Positions 43,001 to 54,665 of a DNA stretch of 64,000 nt are shown piece by piece; position 1 is the first letter of the stretch; each line of letters starts with the position of its first letter. Both the position numbers and the translations under genes were made by a program. This DNA is from Polymyxa betae (lineage: Eukaryota; Endomyxa; Phytomyxea; Plasmodiophorida; Plasmodiophoridae), in assembly GCA_003693705.1 (NCBI GenBank), contig RBZT01000734.1, positions 1-64,000 on the forward strand, written 5' to 3'. The notes beneath the pieces were generated by a model. The model saw nothing but the letters and a program-made list of their open reading frames with translations, was not told the origin of the DNA and made no database searches.

Positions 43001-46000
43001 TGCGCGAAGGCAATTGCCGAAGTCGAGCGCCTGCTGTACTGTCATGGCCAATCCGGCATCTAGCATGAACGTGACTGCTTCAGATCCCAAGAAAGTTCCC
43101 GAATACTGCCTTCCTATAGAACGATTAGCGCTATGCTCCGAGGGCAAACAGTAGAAAGGTTCCAATCCGATTCAAAAGATGCAATTTGAGAACTAAACCT
43201 GGATTGATGATAATCCCAAAAAAGATAACACATTAGCGGAATCACTTTCGGCAGACCTCGAAATACTCTCGCTTTCAGATCGAGATTGCGGTGTAACCCC
43301 AGAGCTAGAGCATTTATATCAATGCGGTCGGCGGCGCTGAACCGGTACAGGTCGTTGTTATAGGCAAAATTGCGGCATAGACCGAACTCGTTTTGGAGAG
43401 CTGATTTCAGCACAAGATATTGACCGATCTGGATCGCATATTCACGGCTGTCTGTGACATTTTTGGCTAGCAAACAGTCCACAACGTTGATGGCAGTGAA
43501 CGTTTCCGGGTAAGATCGAAATCGGTGTTGGTTCGTCGTGGGATGGAGATTCTTCTTCAGTATATTTATCACATAAGGGACGTCAACATCACGTGAAATC
43601 CGCCACCGGTACAATTCGTCAGGTTCATCGAGAAACTCACGTCCTGATGTCACTGCATGCACAATAACATTACGCATTATTAGAGCATTCGCGATCTTAA
43701 CGCCATCGAATCGGCTCACTACGGTTTGTGATGACATCAACAGGTCAACCACTTCGCTTCCAGAGAAGCAGTTTGGGATTGTGCGAAATAATTGTTTTCG
43801 ATGTTGAACCTGCAGTTTGGACCGGAGTAAGGCTGTAATCGATGAAAACGAATCTACTTGTTCCTGCTGTAATGCAGTTTTTTCTTTATCGCTTGTCATA
43901 GAAGATTTCGACTGCGAGATGGACGTTTTTCGTTTCAGAGTACCCTCGTTCTTCGTCGAAGACGCAATAGGCTCAGCGTGGTACAAATGTCGAACAAGTT
44001 CATACGTGGCCCTTCCGATACAGACTTGGCCTTGATCTGCCAGAGTTTGTGCAATTCGGGCACCATCAATAGCTTCTCCAACAACAGTTGTATAGATCCG
44101 GGGCGGAACGATGTCATCATCTGCGACATCCCAATATGGAATCGGGCCGTGCACTAGCCGTCCTGTGTCAATTCCAATCGAAAGCGTCAACATAACACCG
44201 AACAGCAGCTGTGAAGTACGCGGGTCGCTGAGTTCAGCCAGCCGAATCGCAATGCGGCACATCTCAAGGGCGGAGTCACATTCTGGAGCGGAACCTGGCC
44301 CAATATAGGCCATGAGCAGGGCGCCATGTCCAGATGCTACACAGGAAATTTGCATGTCAGGGCGCGCTGCTGTCCGCCTCAGCGTTGTGGTGATGGTTTC
44401 ATGAATTTTTGACAGTAGGGAGACTGATTGGGCCGGTGATCGATGCTGGATTAGGTTCCCAAGCGAATCGATACCAACGACCAGGCAGGTTGCAGATGAT
44501 GACGACCGACTCGGAACGGAACCCAGAGCGGTATTAACGTAAGATCGAAACGAGGCAATTGACATGCATTGGTCAATTATGCCCAACTTTTCGCTGCGCG
44601 TATTTGAACTGATTTCCGCATTCGGTAACATGTCATCACAAACGGAGCACGATAGTACGAACAAGACACGATACCGACGACATTGAAGAAAATAGAGCCG
44701 ACGTCGACGCTCATCCAAATAGCACTGATATGCAGAAACTACAGCCAGAGAGATGTAAGCGCTGTTCAGCAGGACAATTTCGAGCGGCTGCGGACGAGCA
44801 AATAACGAGGGTGGCAGAGCGAAACAAACATTCATTAATACCAAGTCCCAAATAACTATGACTATGGCATCAGTAAAGTAGAATCGAATTGACGTCAGAA
44901 TCGCATATGGGAAAGCAACAGCGCCGAGCAATGGCATCAAATCCGGTCGAGACATCAGTTCGTTAGCTCTAATGTCAGCACGTCGTGCAAGATCACCGGG
45001 TGTCGGCCATAAAGTCAGGCATTTCAATGCGCTCAATAAAATGCATAGCAAGAAAATGCACTGGCGGGTGGAATCTGGACGGAATCGATCAAGAACCACG
45101 ATTAACAGCGAAAGCCAGGTAATAACAAAAACAGAGCGTGGAGTGCCCCAGGACTGAGCCAGCTCGACCTGGATTAGCGAGTATGCCAACAGAATAATGC
45201 CAACAATTCCTAATCGGAGACGAAGAGAAACCCAATGATTCTTTTCAGAAATATATCGGAACGAACGTTCACGTTCTTCGCATTCGGAGTAGGCACGGCG
45301 CACCTGACCGCTATCCATGTCGGATGATAACGCCGGTGTAAAGCGTAACGTCACAACAGACATGGTAACGGCATAGGATGACAGTTTTTGGTTGTGCTCT
45401 TGTCGAAAATTTGGAATTTTGATCGAAGAACTAAGACTGTCTTTATGTTCTGATGAATACCTGGATGACGACTTCGACATAGAAGGCATACGAAAAAGCA
45501 TAAATGACACTCGCGGCAACATTTTCTGAGATTCCGTCATCGGTGTTGACGCTGTTGTCTGCTGAGCCGAAAAAGAAGAGCGCGACCGCATCACTGAAAG
45601 ACGGCGAACCGATATTCCATCCGGTGTCTGCTCAACAATTGCCGAAGTGTCCGATGGTAACTTCGGCAAAGATTTCGAAAGCGATACCGATCGCGAGCGC
45701 TGTTTGATAACCTCAGGGTCCGCATTCCCAACCTGAGCGGGTTGTAATGAGGTGAGTTTTTTCCAAACATCGCCATTTAGCAGTGCAAACGTGCCATTGA
45801 AGCGATCAGCTTTGGCGCCTGCAACAATCAGCACCTGCTCGACGAAAGGAATTAGCCGTATCCGCAATGTTGTGTACATATCAGAGAATGTAACAGATGC
45901 TGTAATTGCTTTCGACAACAGAAGTTCTGTGCGTGCCTTCTTAACGTAATGCTCGAGGGCCTGTACATTCTCAGCCAGAGTCGGCGATGACAGATAGCGA

Positions 46001-49000
46001 ACGCGACGCAGAGTCATATCTAATACCACAGCGCTGAATGCGATTAGAGCGATGATAAGCGCAAATCGAAACAGGGAAATGCCGTTGTCGACGTCGGGAG
46101 CTAAGGTTGTGTCAATTGCGGAACCGACTTGCACCCAGAAATATGATGCCAGCAGCGAAACCATTGAGAGAAAAATGACGTTCAAGGACGGTGTAGACAT
46201 AGCAGCGATGATTTTTAACACAGCGGTGGCACAGACGACGAAAAACACTAAAATCCCGGAGCTGTACAAGCTCCCAACGTTGTTGTTGTCAACAGCCGAG
46301 GTTGCAACCGAGCTCGTACCTGAGCGAAACCCGAGACTTGCCCATGCATTGATCGATGCCATAGTAAGAAAGAAAACAGCCACACCGTGTACAATTCCGT
46401 TCAGCATGGCACGAAGCGTATGCCCAAGGCCGAATCCGCCGCGACGAGCCCCATTGTGAAAGTACACACGCGGGTCGTTCTCCGCAATGTCATCGCTAAC
46501 ATCTTTATCGCTGATTCCGGTGACAAGGATCGGCAAGAGAGTCAGACCCAAGTCAAACATATCACTGAGAACGGCAGGAACGAAAACAACGGCTGAAAAT
46601 CCATTGAAACAACCATGTAGAAACTGTATCGTTGGGAGCAACATAGTCTTGTAGATTGAGAGCGAAGCGACCTAAGGAGAGAGTTAGTGCTCAAATTGGA
46701 TCAAAGGATATTACACTCAAGAACGTTTCGTTTCATAACATTGAATTGGAGAAATGCAAGAATAACTATTCTAACACTCAAGAAGAGCATTGCGGAAATA
46801 GAGGAAACGATAAGCATCCAAAAAACAAATTTAATAATTTGCTGAACCTGACATAGACGATGATACTGCCAATGGCCATGGACGAGAATTAAGCGAGCAA
46901 GCGTCACAAATTTGGGCATTGAGTAATCGCTGCAAAGGACTGCTTCATTGGCATGCGTCAACGAAACATTTCCAATAGCCACACCAACATGAGCGGCCGC
47001 CATCTGAACGATGTCGCTGGATCCTCGAGCCACAGCCAGAGTCACGATTTCGTCCCGTAGCCCTTCGATGAGGCTATACCAAATAACACACAATGCCCCA
47101 GCCAATAGCCTTCGCAGGATGCTCCAGTGTCGATCTCCAGCTCGGAGCTCACGCCAAGATTCTTTAACCGTATGTCGAGCCTGATCGAGCGGTAAATGCC
47201 GGCCGCGGGTACGAACGAAACGCACAGCGCGAGCTTTGTCGTCTGGTGAACACTGGGCCAGTACGACTGTGTCGGCGACAGCACAGAGGCGAAACAAAAT
47301 ATCAGACATGACAGCATCGCCTGCAATTAGATTGAAAGCGACGGCGTCCAGAGTCAGGGCCATAGGGTTGTCAAGCGCCTGGTTCAAGTACCGCGCATGG
47401 TAATCAAACAATTCCACGCGAAGACGACAGCATGCGGCTTCAAGTTCGGCGTCGACCTACACAGAGGCAACATCAGCATCGGCACCAATCTTAGATCAAT
47501 AGGAATGAAGAGACAAATAGGGAATGGAGTGAACAGGAAATGTAAAGACCAATGTCATGTGGAACACCCGACCTGTTCGGGGGTTGGCTGCGCCGCTGCC
47601 CGTTCAGCCTGAGCACGCTCATAGATCTGATCGAGGGTTGGTGGGGTGAGCCTGGGGTCAACATCGGGGTCGGGCCCTATGGAATCGCCCATATGGAATT
47701 CATTAATAAGCTTCTTGGTGACCTTGGTCGGTGCCAGAGCAGGCGATGACAATAATTGCACCTGGATCATCGCTGGGGTGATGAGTTTCGAGCGGTAAGC
47801 AGTGGCACGAGCTGCTGCTAGCGATTCCGAAGTTGACATCCAGAATTTGATACCGCTGACTTGCATACGCTCTATCATGGTTGGGACGGCGCTATCAACG
47901 ACATCCTCGAAGGCAATCAGACCAACAAACCGCAGTTTAGTCTCAATTTGGTCGGCTAGGAACTGAAGCGTGGCCGTCTGTGGCGTCAGATCCGGGGCCA
48001 ATAACATTTCTCTGGTGATTGGATCGTGATCGGTCCAGTTTATATGGTTGGGATCAAGATTCCGAGCTCGGTAATAAAGCGGCAACCAGATGTTATGGAA
48101 ATAGGTCAGCGGGATTCGACGTTCGGCAATGATCATGGCGCGAAAGCCAGTACGCCCATACCTACAATGGATGGTTTAAATCAGCGGAATACGGTTCTAA
48201 AGAGATTTAGATCACCGGTCCAGGGCGCCGAATACGTCGAATTTCTGCCGGTGTACATCGATGCAACGGTCAATCATGTCACGAGCCCAGCCTTTGCAGT
48301 ACAAAATCATATCGGAACCAGAACGCTTGACGACCACAGACATGCGTCCTCGGCTTGACATAGGATTGATGGCGACGATGTCGACATCTTCCATTACCTT
48401 CTTATGACGTAAGGCTGGCGGCGGCTTCACTGCAACCCGGAGAATTGGACCCTCCCGCGACTTGAACTCCCAACCGAATGCTTTGGCAGCTTCGACCATG
48501 GCAACCTCAAAAGGTGATGATGAACGATACTCAAACGCCTTGTTGAAGAATTTATCGTCGCGTTTGATTGTCGTCTCCAGATGGCGCTGTTCTTTTGCCA
48601 ATTTGATCCGCGAAGTAATCGAATTGCAGCATGCCATAATGGTTGCAACGAGACGGATACGCTTTTGTCGGTCGGCATCATCCTCATTCCACAGGTCCTG
48701 AATGACAGCAGGGCCCTCAGCATCATATTCAATTCCATCACAGTTGATTGTCGCCACTCGAATTGTGCCGGTGGACAATAGACCAAGCTTCTCAGTGAAC
48801 ACGTACTCGACCTGCCCGAGGTCGGCGTTAACATTGCTGGTCATCATGGCAGGCTTATTAAGTAGATTGCTGGTCTGCTCCCAGAGCTTTTTGTCGGAGG
48901 ATACTGAGACGCCTTGCGAAGTCATACAAAGCTCCAATGTAATCCATATCGATATCGATCCAATGGTGCTATACAGAAAGAAGAAATAGGTCCACGATAT

Positions 49001-51065
49001 CAACAAATCAGACGGGTCGCTCAAATACATGTGCCAAAATTGAGTCAGATCAACGTGTCCGGATAGCCCGAGGTCCTGTACGACGATTTCTGAAGCCACC
49101 AGACTCGTTCCTCGCGCGAATAAGCTGTTGCCGGTGGCGCTGAAAAGAGCAAACAGCAGTCGCACACCGAGAATCAAGGCCATGGCCCAATCCAGCTGTT
49201 TCATGAGATGTGATCGTTTCGGTTGGCGACTGGCGCTGCGCCAATTCTTGACGACTTTGCAATCATGCCCGGCGTAAACGACGACGCCGATGGCAGCGCC
49301 GGTGTATGCCAGCCGGGTCCCTCGCATGGCCAAGTTCGATAACGACAGCCTGGCAACGTGCGAGTAGCCGGTGCTGGCTGAATCGTTGCCGAGTTCCTCT
49401 TGCAAAATGCGCTGGACTTTGGGATGCTGTTCGAGCGGCATACCTTTGCAGCGCTCAATCTCCTCGCGCTGCATTTGCGCAGCTGCCTCTCGGATGTCGA
49501 CGCCGAAAATGCCATCGAATGAGGTCAAAGACCGATTCGGCTTATCACACAACAATGCTCCTATGAAGGACATTTAGATTATTCATCCAGGCAACCCCTA
49601 AGCCCTGAGAAAAAATGGCCATAATTAAACAGCAAATGATGCTGAAACAACCTTTAACTCGGCGAAGACATGTTCCTGTTTTGAAGATAGAGGTGACTTC
49701 GACGGCAGTTTTCAGTGACAGATTGGTATCACCGTCCACATTGGACGAATCGATGAAACATTCGCCGTCACATTGACCCTCCAGTGGATCGGTTGCCAGC
49801 AAGACCATATCGGCCGGAAAGCGCTCGCCATTCTTCACCTGAACGATATCGCCGACGACGATATCGCCCCAGGCCATGGATACGAAACTGCTCTTGGTGG
49901 CAACTGCTCGGAGCTGGTTCGGGTCCAGGACCAGACTACGTTTGACATTTTCTTGGGCGTCAGCTCGGGCTCGTTTTAGATCCTCGCTATATTCTTTCAG
50001 CATTCGGATTGCAATCCATAGTGCGAACTCGTAGCGTAGTGGCATGAAGGAGCTCTCATACGAATTTGTATAGACCTGATGACATGGTAAGAAGCTCTGG
50101 AATTAAAAGAGTTTGAAAAGTGCGGCAAATTTTGCACATGGGAGACATCGGATAGAATAACGCAAATAGCAGAGTGGTTTGATGAGTTAAAAGGGGGAGT
50201 GAAACGTAATGCGGCTTAGTTGTGTGACAGAGAGAGAGAGAGAGAGAGAAATTCAATGCTATTCATATTACATTGACGATGATTAGTGCGAGGAAGACCA
50301 GGTTGATGGGCAGCTGAATCTGCTCCCAGAGGCATCGGGGCACGAACGTTGCCAGCGTGTACTTAGCCGTCTGCATCGTGTTCCGCGCGTACCTAAATCA
50401 GCATCTGTTTCAGCTGCCGCTGATGTAGTTTGATTTCGGAATCCCACCCAGCCGCCCCGTTCCGTAGGCGATCATCCAGCATGACGAGACGCCTCTTTTT
50501 CGGATCGTTCGGTTGGGCCAACACTGACTCGTCGAATTTTGGCTTCCGCCGAGCGTTTAGCACCATTTTCTGTTAGCTCTATCAGTGAATGTTTGTATTT
50601 GCTGATAAAAGTCGGACCTTTTGATAGGCAGATAATCCCGTTTTATGGTCCGTCTCTAAATCAAGAAAGCTGAAGCTGGCCGAGCCGGCTGAATGCTCCT
50701 CCCTGAACAGTCAGCGAGGCGATTGCATCAGAACGAACGTTTTACTCGGGCAATATTGTTGCCGCTACTGCATGCTTGGACATATGCGTATGGCCTGCTC
50801 GACTGTCATTCCTGCTGGCAGCTGGCGCTGTGGCACTTGCTGTCGGCCCAGGGACAGCAGGGTGCCCGCTGGATCGGCTGGGGGCATCGACCGGGCCCGT
50901 TGACGAAGTCAGGACGGTTTTGATTCCCTTCTTTCGGGTGCCAAATTGAACAGCGGCGAGTTGCGCCAGCGAATCGGGTTTCTTCTTGGCATTCGAGACG
51001 GCGCGCCGGGGTGGCGACGCCGACACTCGCCGTGCTGTACCGGCGAGGTGAGCGTCATCGGCCAT
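40003..51065 (-). CDS. giant P4-ATPase / class III cyclase / triple-DEP membrane protein, probable pseudo-enzyme
   Basis: A single multi-exon gene, probably over 3,000 residues. The start is the ATG at 51065 (MADDAHLAGTARRVSASPPR, disordered). The P4-ATPase follows: NTMQTAKYTLATFVPRCLWE; actuator SSNVDGDTNLSLK; GQVEYVFTEKLGLLS at the phosphorylation site (48773-48793); KFWMSTSES (about 47830); AVARGSSDIVQ (about 47020); and C-terminal membrane part DMFDLGLTLLPILVTGISDK. Then come a six-helix bundle and cyclase domain 1 (LVVGIDSLGNL, TTVVGEAIDGARIAQTLADQ). Three DEP domains follow (FSGSEVVDLLM, FTAINVVDCLL, FLGSEAVTFML; about 43830-42905). A second membrane bundle (about 42300-41650) leads to cyclase domain 2 (NNVAVGQIEFSHLSDF, IYGITVDLAAQL) and a disordered tail. 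All key ATPase motifs are substituted. Several exon joins were checked and are in phase; others are inferred. Confidence 0.82.
50076..50271 (-). other. unusually long intron of the P4-ATPase/cyclase gene
   Basis: The exon ending LVFLALIIVN (down to 50272) joins in phase to VYTNSYESSFMPLRYEFALW (from 50075) if this 196-nt GT..AG stretch is removed. It is four times the typical intron length here and contains the GA microsatellite. Confidence 0.7.
50227..50249 (+). repeat. (AG)n microsatellite, about 11 units
   Basis: An uninterrupted AG dinucleotide run lies inside the 196-nt intron of the P4-ATPase/cyclase gene. On the sense (minus) strand it is a (CT)n tract near the 5' part of the intron. 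Confidence 0.95.
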
Positions 51066-51150
51066 GATCGTCTGACGAGCGGCTCCGTCACAGCAAAATC
51101 ATTTCAGCGTCCACTTAAACAAAGAGAATGTTAAGGTCGTCAATACAGAT

Positions 51151-53146
51151 TTATATAGATAAGCTGAAGCATTGCGGAGACAGTTTGCGGCTGGCAATTT
51201 CGAGCTCTAATGAGACGTTGTAAGAGCGAGGGGATGATGCGGGTCGAGAAGCGTGCAGTTGGCCAATCACGACCTGGTCGCATTCCAGAGCAATCGGCTG
51301 AGCCAGCATGAAGATTGTCTGCTTCCAATGTGTGTATGGCTGGTCGGGAGCCGTAGTCAGTCGTACTGGTTCACTGCAAGCAGCAGCGAAATCAACATTG
51401 AAATACGACACAATCGCATCAAGTGTCTCGTTACGCATCGCCTAAATCCGCTATTAAACACTTCGAGTCTTTAAGCGGCTCTTGACAGAGCTAGCAACAT
51501 ACGCGAATGGTGAACGTCGACGAGAAATCAAGGTCGGCGTCGGTGGTGCGTCCGATGTCAATCTGCTTGATGAGGGCAGAATCTGTAAAGATAGCGTCCG
51601 AAGGAAGCGTCGCGACCCAGGCCCGGCCTGAATTGCGGCAATTTTCCAACGTCTGGTCGACTTCGCCAATGTCGCTCATATCGAATCTGACCCGGATTGT
51701 TTAGCAACTTGTTGATACGCAGACGAAAGGGCCAAAAAATGAAAGAGATTGGTACCCGTAGAGATCTTTCCAGAAACCAAGATTACGACTTGCGAAGGAC
51801 CTGGTCTGAGCGCCGGCTACGAACAGAGCTGCCTGATCCGGATATACAAAAGCCGGGTCAACCAGAAATTTATCGCGAGCAACCAGGACAGATGACAGCA
51901 TGGATTCGAACCTGTACGGCATGAGAACAGCATTACCGATGACGACGCTACATACAGAAGAAAGTAGCCCATCCATTCCGAGATGATCAGGTCCACTTTG
52001 CAATCCAGCTCGATCGCTTCGACTTTGCCCTGGATGATCTCCACAATATTGCTGTAGCCATTCCGGGCGACAGCCAAGCGAGCCTTGTGCACGATCTCGG
52101 CGTTGTCAATGCCGATCACACGCCGGGCTCCGGCTCGAGCTGCGAACAGGCACAGGATCCCGGATCCGCATCCCACGTCCACTACGACCTAACCGCTCAT
52201 TGACTCAAACCTTGACATCATGACTGAAATCATACTTTGTTCTCGAATAGATGTCGATTGCGGTCGCAAAAGGACTGATATGCCCGGGTTCGGGCTGTAT
52301 CTCTCAGCATTTCTTCATGGATATCAACACAACTGTATCCACTGAAATACGCCTGATCTTTCTCAGCGATTTCGCTAACCTAAACAGGATTCAGCCTTGA
52401 GACGGAAGCAGATTTCTACGAATGAGAAAAAAATACAACTATCTCGAAAATGGGCATGGGTGCATGGGCAGAGAAGTAGAAAGAAACAAAGATAAAACAT
52501 CAAGTAACATTACAATTTGTTGTTGACTAGAAGCGACATTGCCGTCTTTGTTATCGTCATCGTTCAAGCCAAGGGCATTTTTGAAGGTATCCTTCATTTT
52601 CTGAATCTATTCGATGACACTAAATTTCGGTTCGGCGGCTAGCCGGTTATCAGCCCGACCTCTGCCCTCAAAGCCTCGTTTTCCGTTTGCAGATCGGCAA
52701 CGTCATCGTCGCTGTCATCGCCGTCGGACGAATCGTCGTCGAGCGAGAACAGCAACGGATCATTTTCAATAACGGGCTTCAGGTATTGTTCGTGATTCCA
52801 AGGACGAGTATCGCTCGAGATCTGCTCAATTATCGCACTTGCTCTGCAGCCTTGCGCAGCACTGGCCCGGATATAGTTCACTAATTTGACGACATCGTAG
52901 AAATCCAGTTCTGATCATGATGGTTTAACAATCAGCTGAGAAGCGATCTGAAACACACGTACGATGTTGGCGCCGAAACTCTCGCAAATCGAATCGATGC
53001 TGTTCGGCGTCGTACCGAAGGCATTCGTTGACCGACGGCAGCGTCGTCTCCCGGTCAAATAACGATGTGCAAGGGTCGTTGGGCAGCAGCGATTCGGTGT
53101 CGCTCAGGTCGTCGTCGCTGCTTCGATTCCCGCACAACATGGTCAA
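51151..53146 (-). CDS. PRMT3: protein arginine methyltransferase PRMT3
   Basis: PRMT3 makes asymmetric dimethyl-arginine, chiefly on ribosomal protein uS5/RPS2. N-terminus MTMLCGNRSSDDDLSDTESL, then a degenerate C2H2 finger region (NECLRYDAEQHRFDLREFRR). The linker is the PRMT3 signature (VNYIRASAAQGCRASAIIEQ, RPWNHEQYLKPVIENDPLL). The catalytic core has YSGYSCVDIHEEMLRDTART, motif I VVDVGCGSGILCLFAARAGA, ARRVIGIDNAEIV, the double-E loop SEWMGYFLLY / ESMLSSVLVAR and the THW loop YTHWKQTIFML. The catalytic Glu residues are intact. Introns are short. The gene ends 86 bp before the start of the P4-ATPase/cyclase gene on the same strand. Confidence 0.92.
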
Positions 53147-53266
53147 ATGAGGATGGGGGATCCGCGTGCATTAATCGGGCTCAACAATCGGACTGCGTGA
53201 TTTCAATCGAGGGAGTTCGACCTGCCTGCATTCGCATCTCCATATGTTAGAATAAGCTAAGACAAC

Positions 53267-53605
53267 TTACAGCGGCTGCTCACGAGGATCGTTAGGGCTA
53301 ATGGCTTTCAAAACAATTGTATTGCTAATTAATTCTGGCACATGAACGAAATTTGGAAGTTTCGCTACAGACTGCGACGGCTCTCGATGGTTCAGCGTCA
53401 GTCTAGGGCCTGAAGCCATCTCTGTTTCTAAAAACAGCATAGTTGGCACCTTGCGATCTGTGCTCGGCCCGGGTTGGGCCCAATTAAACAACCATGTTAG
53501 TAGTGAGATGAGTTCATAGGAGAGGGCGCAACCGCCTGCATCTAGTTCTCTCTGCAGTATCACTTTCATCGACACATCGTCGTTATCATGTCGACCAATG
53601 GCCAC
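53267..53605 (-). CDS. unrecognised small protein, 100-112 residues
   Basis: Minus-strand frame ending PNDPREQPL. It may start at the ATG at 53605 or, more likely, at the in-frame ATG at 53569 (MKVILQRELDAGGCALSYEL), because the first overlaps the start of the divergent membrane-protein gene. Composition is ordinary: ISLLTWLFNWAQPGPSTDRK and FVHVPELISNTIVLKAISPN are the most ordered parts. No membrane helix or family recognised. It could also be a 5' exon whose partners were not found. Confidence 0.5.
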   Translation of the reverse strand: MAIGRHDNDDVSMKVILQRELDAGGCALSYELISLLTWLFNWAQPGPSTDRKVPTMLFLETEMASGPRLTLNHREPSQSVAKLPNFVHVPELISNTIVLKAISPNDPREQPL

Positions 53606-54179
53606 GATATCGATCTAGGGTATTTCACTCAGACGCGGTCGACCAATATCATCTGGACGTTCGGATGCATATTCCTTTGCATTCAGGTGAGGCGGCAACA
53701 ATCCCCTTAAGTGGCGCTGTTACTCAATATTGCAGAACTTCGCTCTTTGGGCTTCCGTCGGATCCTTTGGAAGAGTGAGTGTTCAGTTTGCTGCTGTATG
53801 GTACACATTGGTGCAGTTTGGTTATATTTTATATGGTATCTTCATATTAAAAAGATTTATGGTAAGTCGATTTTGAGGGGTTAAGTGGTTTTCGACGCTG
53901 AATCGTGGTATTCAGAAACGATTTGGATTTGGTGGAATCGTTACTGGTACAATATTATCTTCTCAGTTTTCGTTTTTGGCAGCAGTTCTGTTCTACGGTC
54001 TGAATGCGATTCAAGCCGTTTCTGTATTCGGTGTCATGGCGGCGATCTTTTTATCAGTGGCTGCCATCATGCAGATCATTTTTAAGAATGATTATCTTCC
54101 CGATAAGAATCACGAGAACGAGCAGGATCACCAAGAGGTCCCTGTCTCCGCATTTGATGTTCGAGAAGATATTAACTAA
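53588..54179 (+). CDS. unrecognised four-helix membrane protein, 148 residues
   Basis: Four exons join in phase: 53588-53686, 53736-53774, 53817-53861 and 53916-54179, with introns of 49, 42 and 54 nt. The protein starts MSTNGHDIDLGYFTQTRSTN. It has hydrophobic segments IIWTFGCIFLCIQNFALWAS, a Gly-rich middle RFGYILYGIFILKRFM / FGFGGIVTGTIL, FSFLAAVLFYGLNAIQAVSV and VMAAIFLSVAAIMQIIF, and an acidic tail (DVREDIN). The layout recalls small ER or endosomal four-pass proteins such as the TMEM50/Vps68 type, but no signature proves it. It starts head-to-head with the small minus-strand gene. Confidence 0.7.
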
Positions 54180-54665
54180 CTATGCACTCGAACTAATTGA
54201 GATAAAGACTTGTTATAGCATCGAAACACAGCAGAACTCCTACGACATGCGAAATTTTATTTCGGTAGTGTAGTTATCCCCCTTTTTCTTAGATCTACGA
54301 TTACACATATTATTGTAGATAGAAATAGTGTCAAAGGATAGTCTAGGTACACCATCTGGAATTAGGAATTCAGCAAAACGGTATCAAGCGCGGATCAGGA
54401 AGCTTACAGCGTGCGATTGATGTTCAAAAGCTTCATTAACAGGCGGTATAAGCGGACCTGATTTCCTAATCTCAAATACAGCTCTGAACTTATGTTTAAT
54501 CTTGATCAGGCTAAACTTACACCAGCTACCTGTTAGAATGTTCGACTCTCAAAATTAAGATTGGGTCGAGGTAATTGTTGATATGCCCTGACATTACCAA
54601 ACCATCAGACCCGCTCTCTTGCCAATTTAAGTACTGAAAGCGACGTTATTATCATTCCGAAAGTG
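54180..54665. other. convergent intergenic region
   Basis: 486 bp between the 3' ends of the membrane-protein gene and the next minus-strand gene; AT-rich, with no frame or motif that I can support. Confidence 0.45.

Noticed and set aside
40003-51065. A gene cluster (operon-like) of separate flippase, cyclase and DEP genes
   Set aside because: Several exon joins between the blocks were followed in phase and no internal start or promoter-like gap appears, so one fused gene is the simpler reading.
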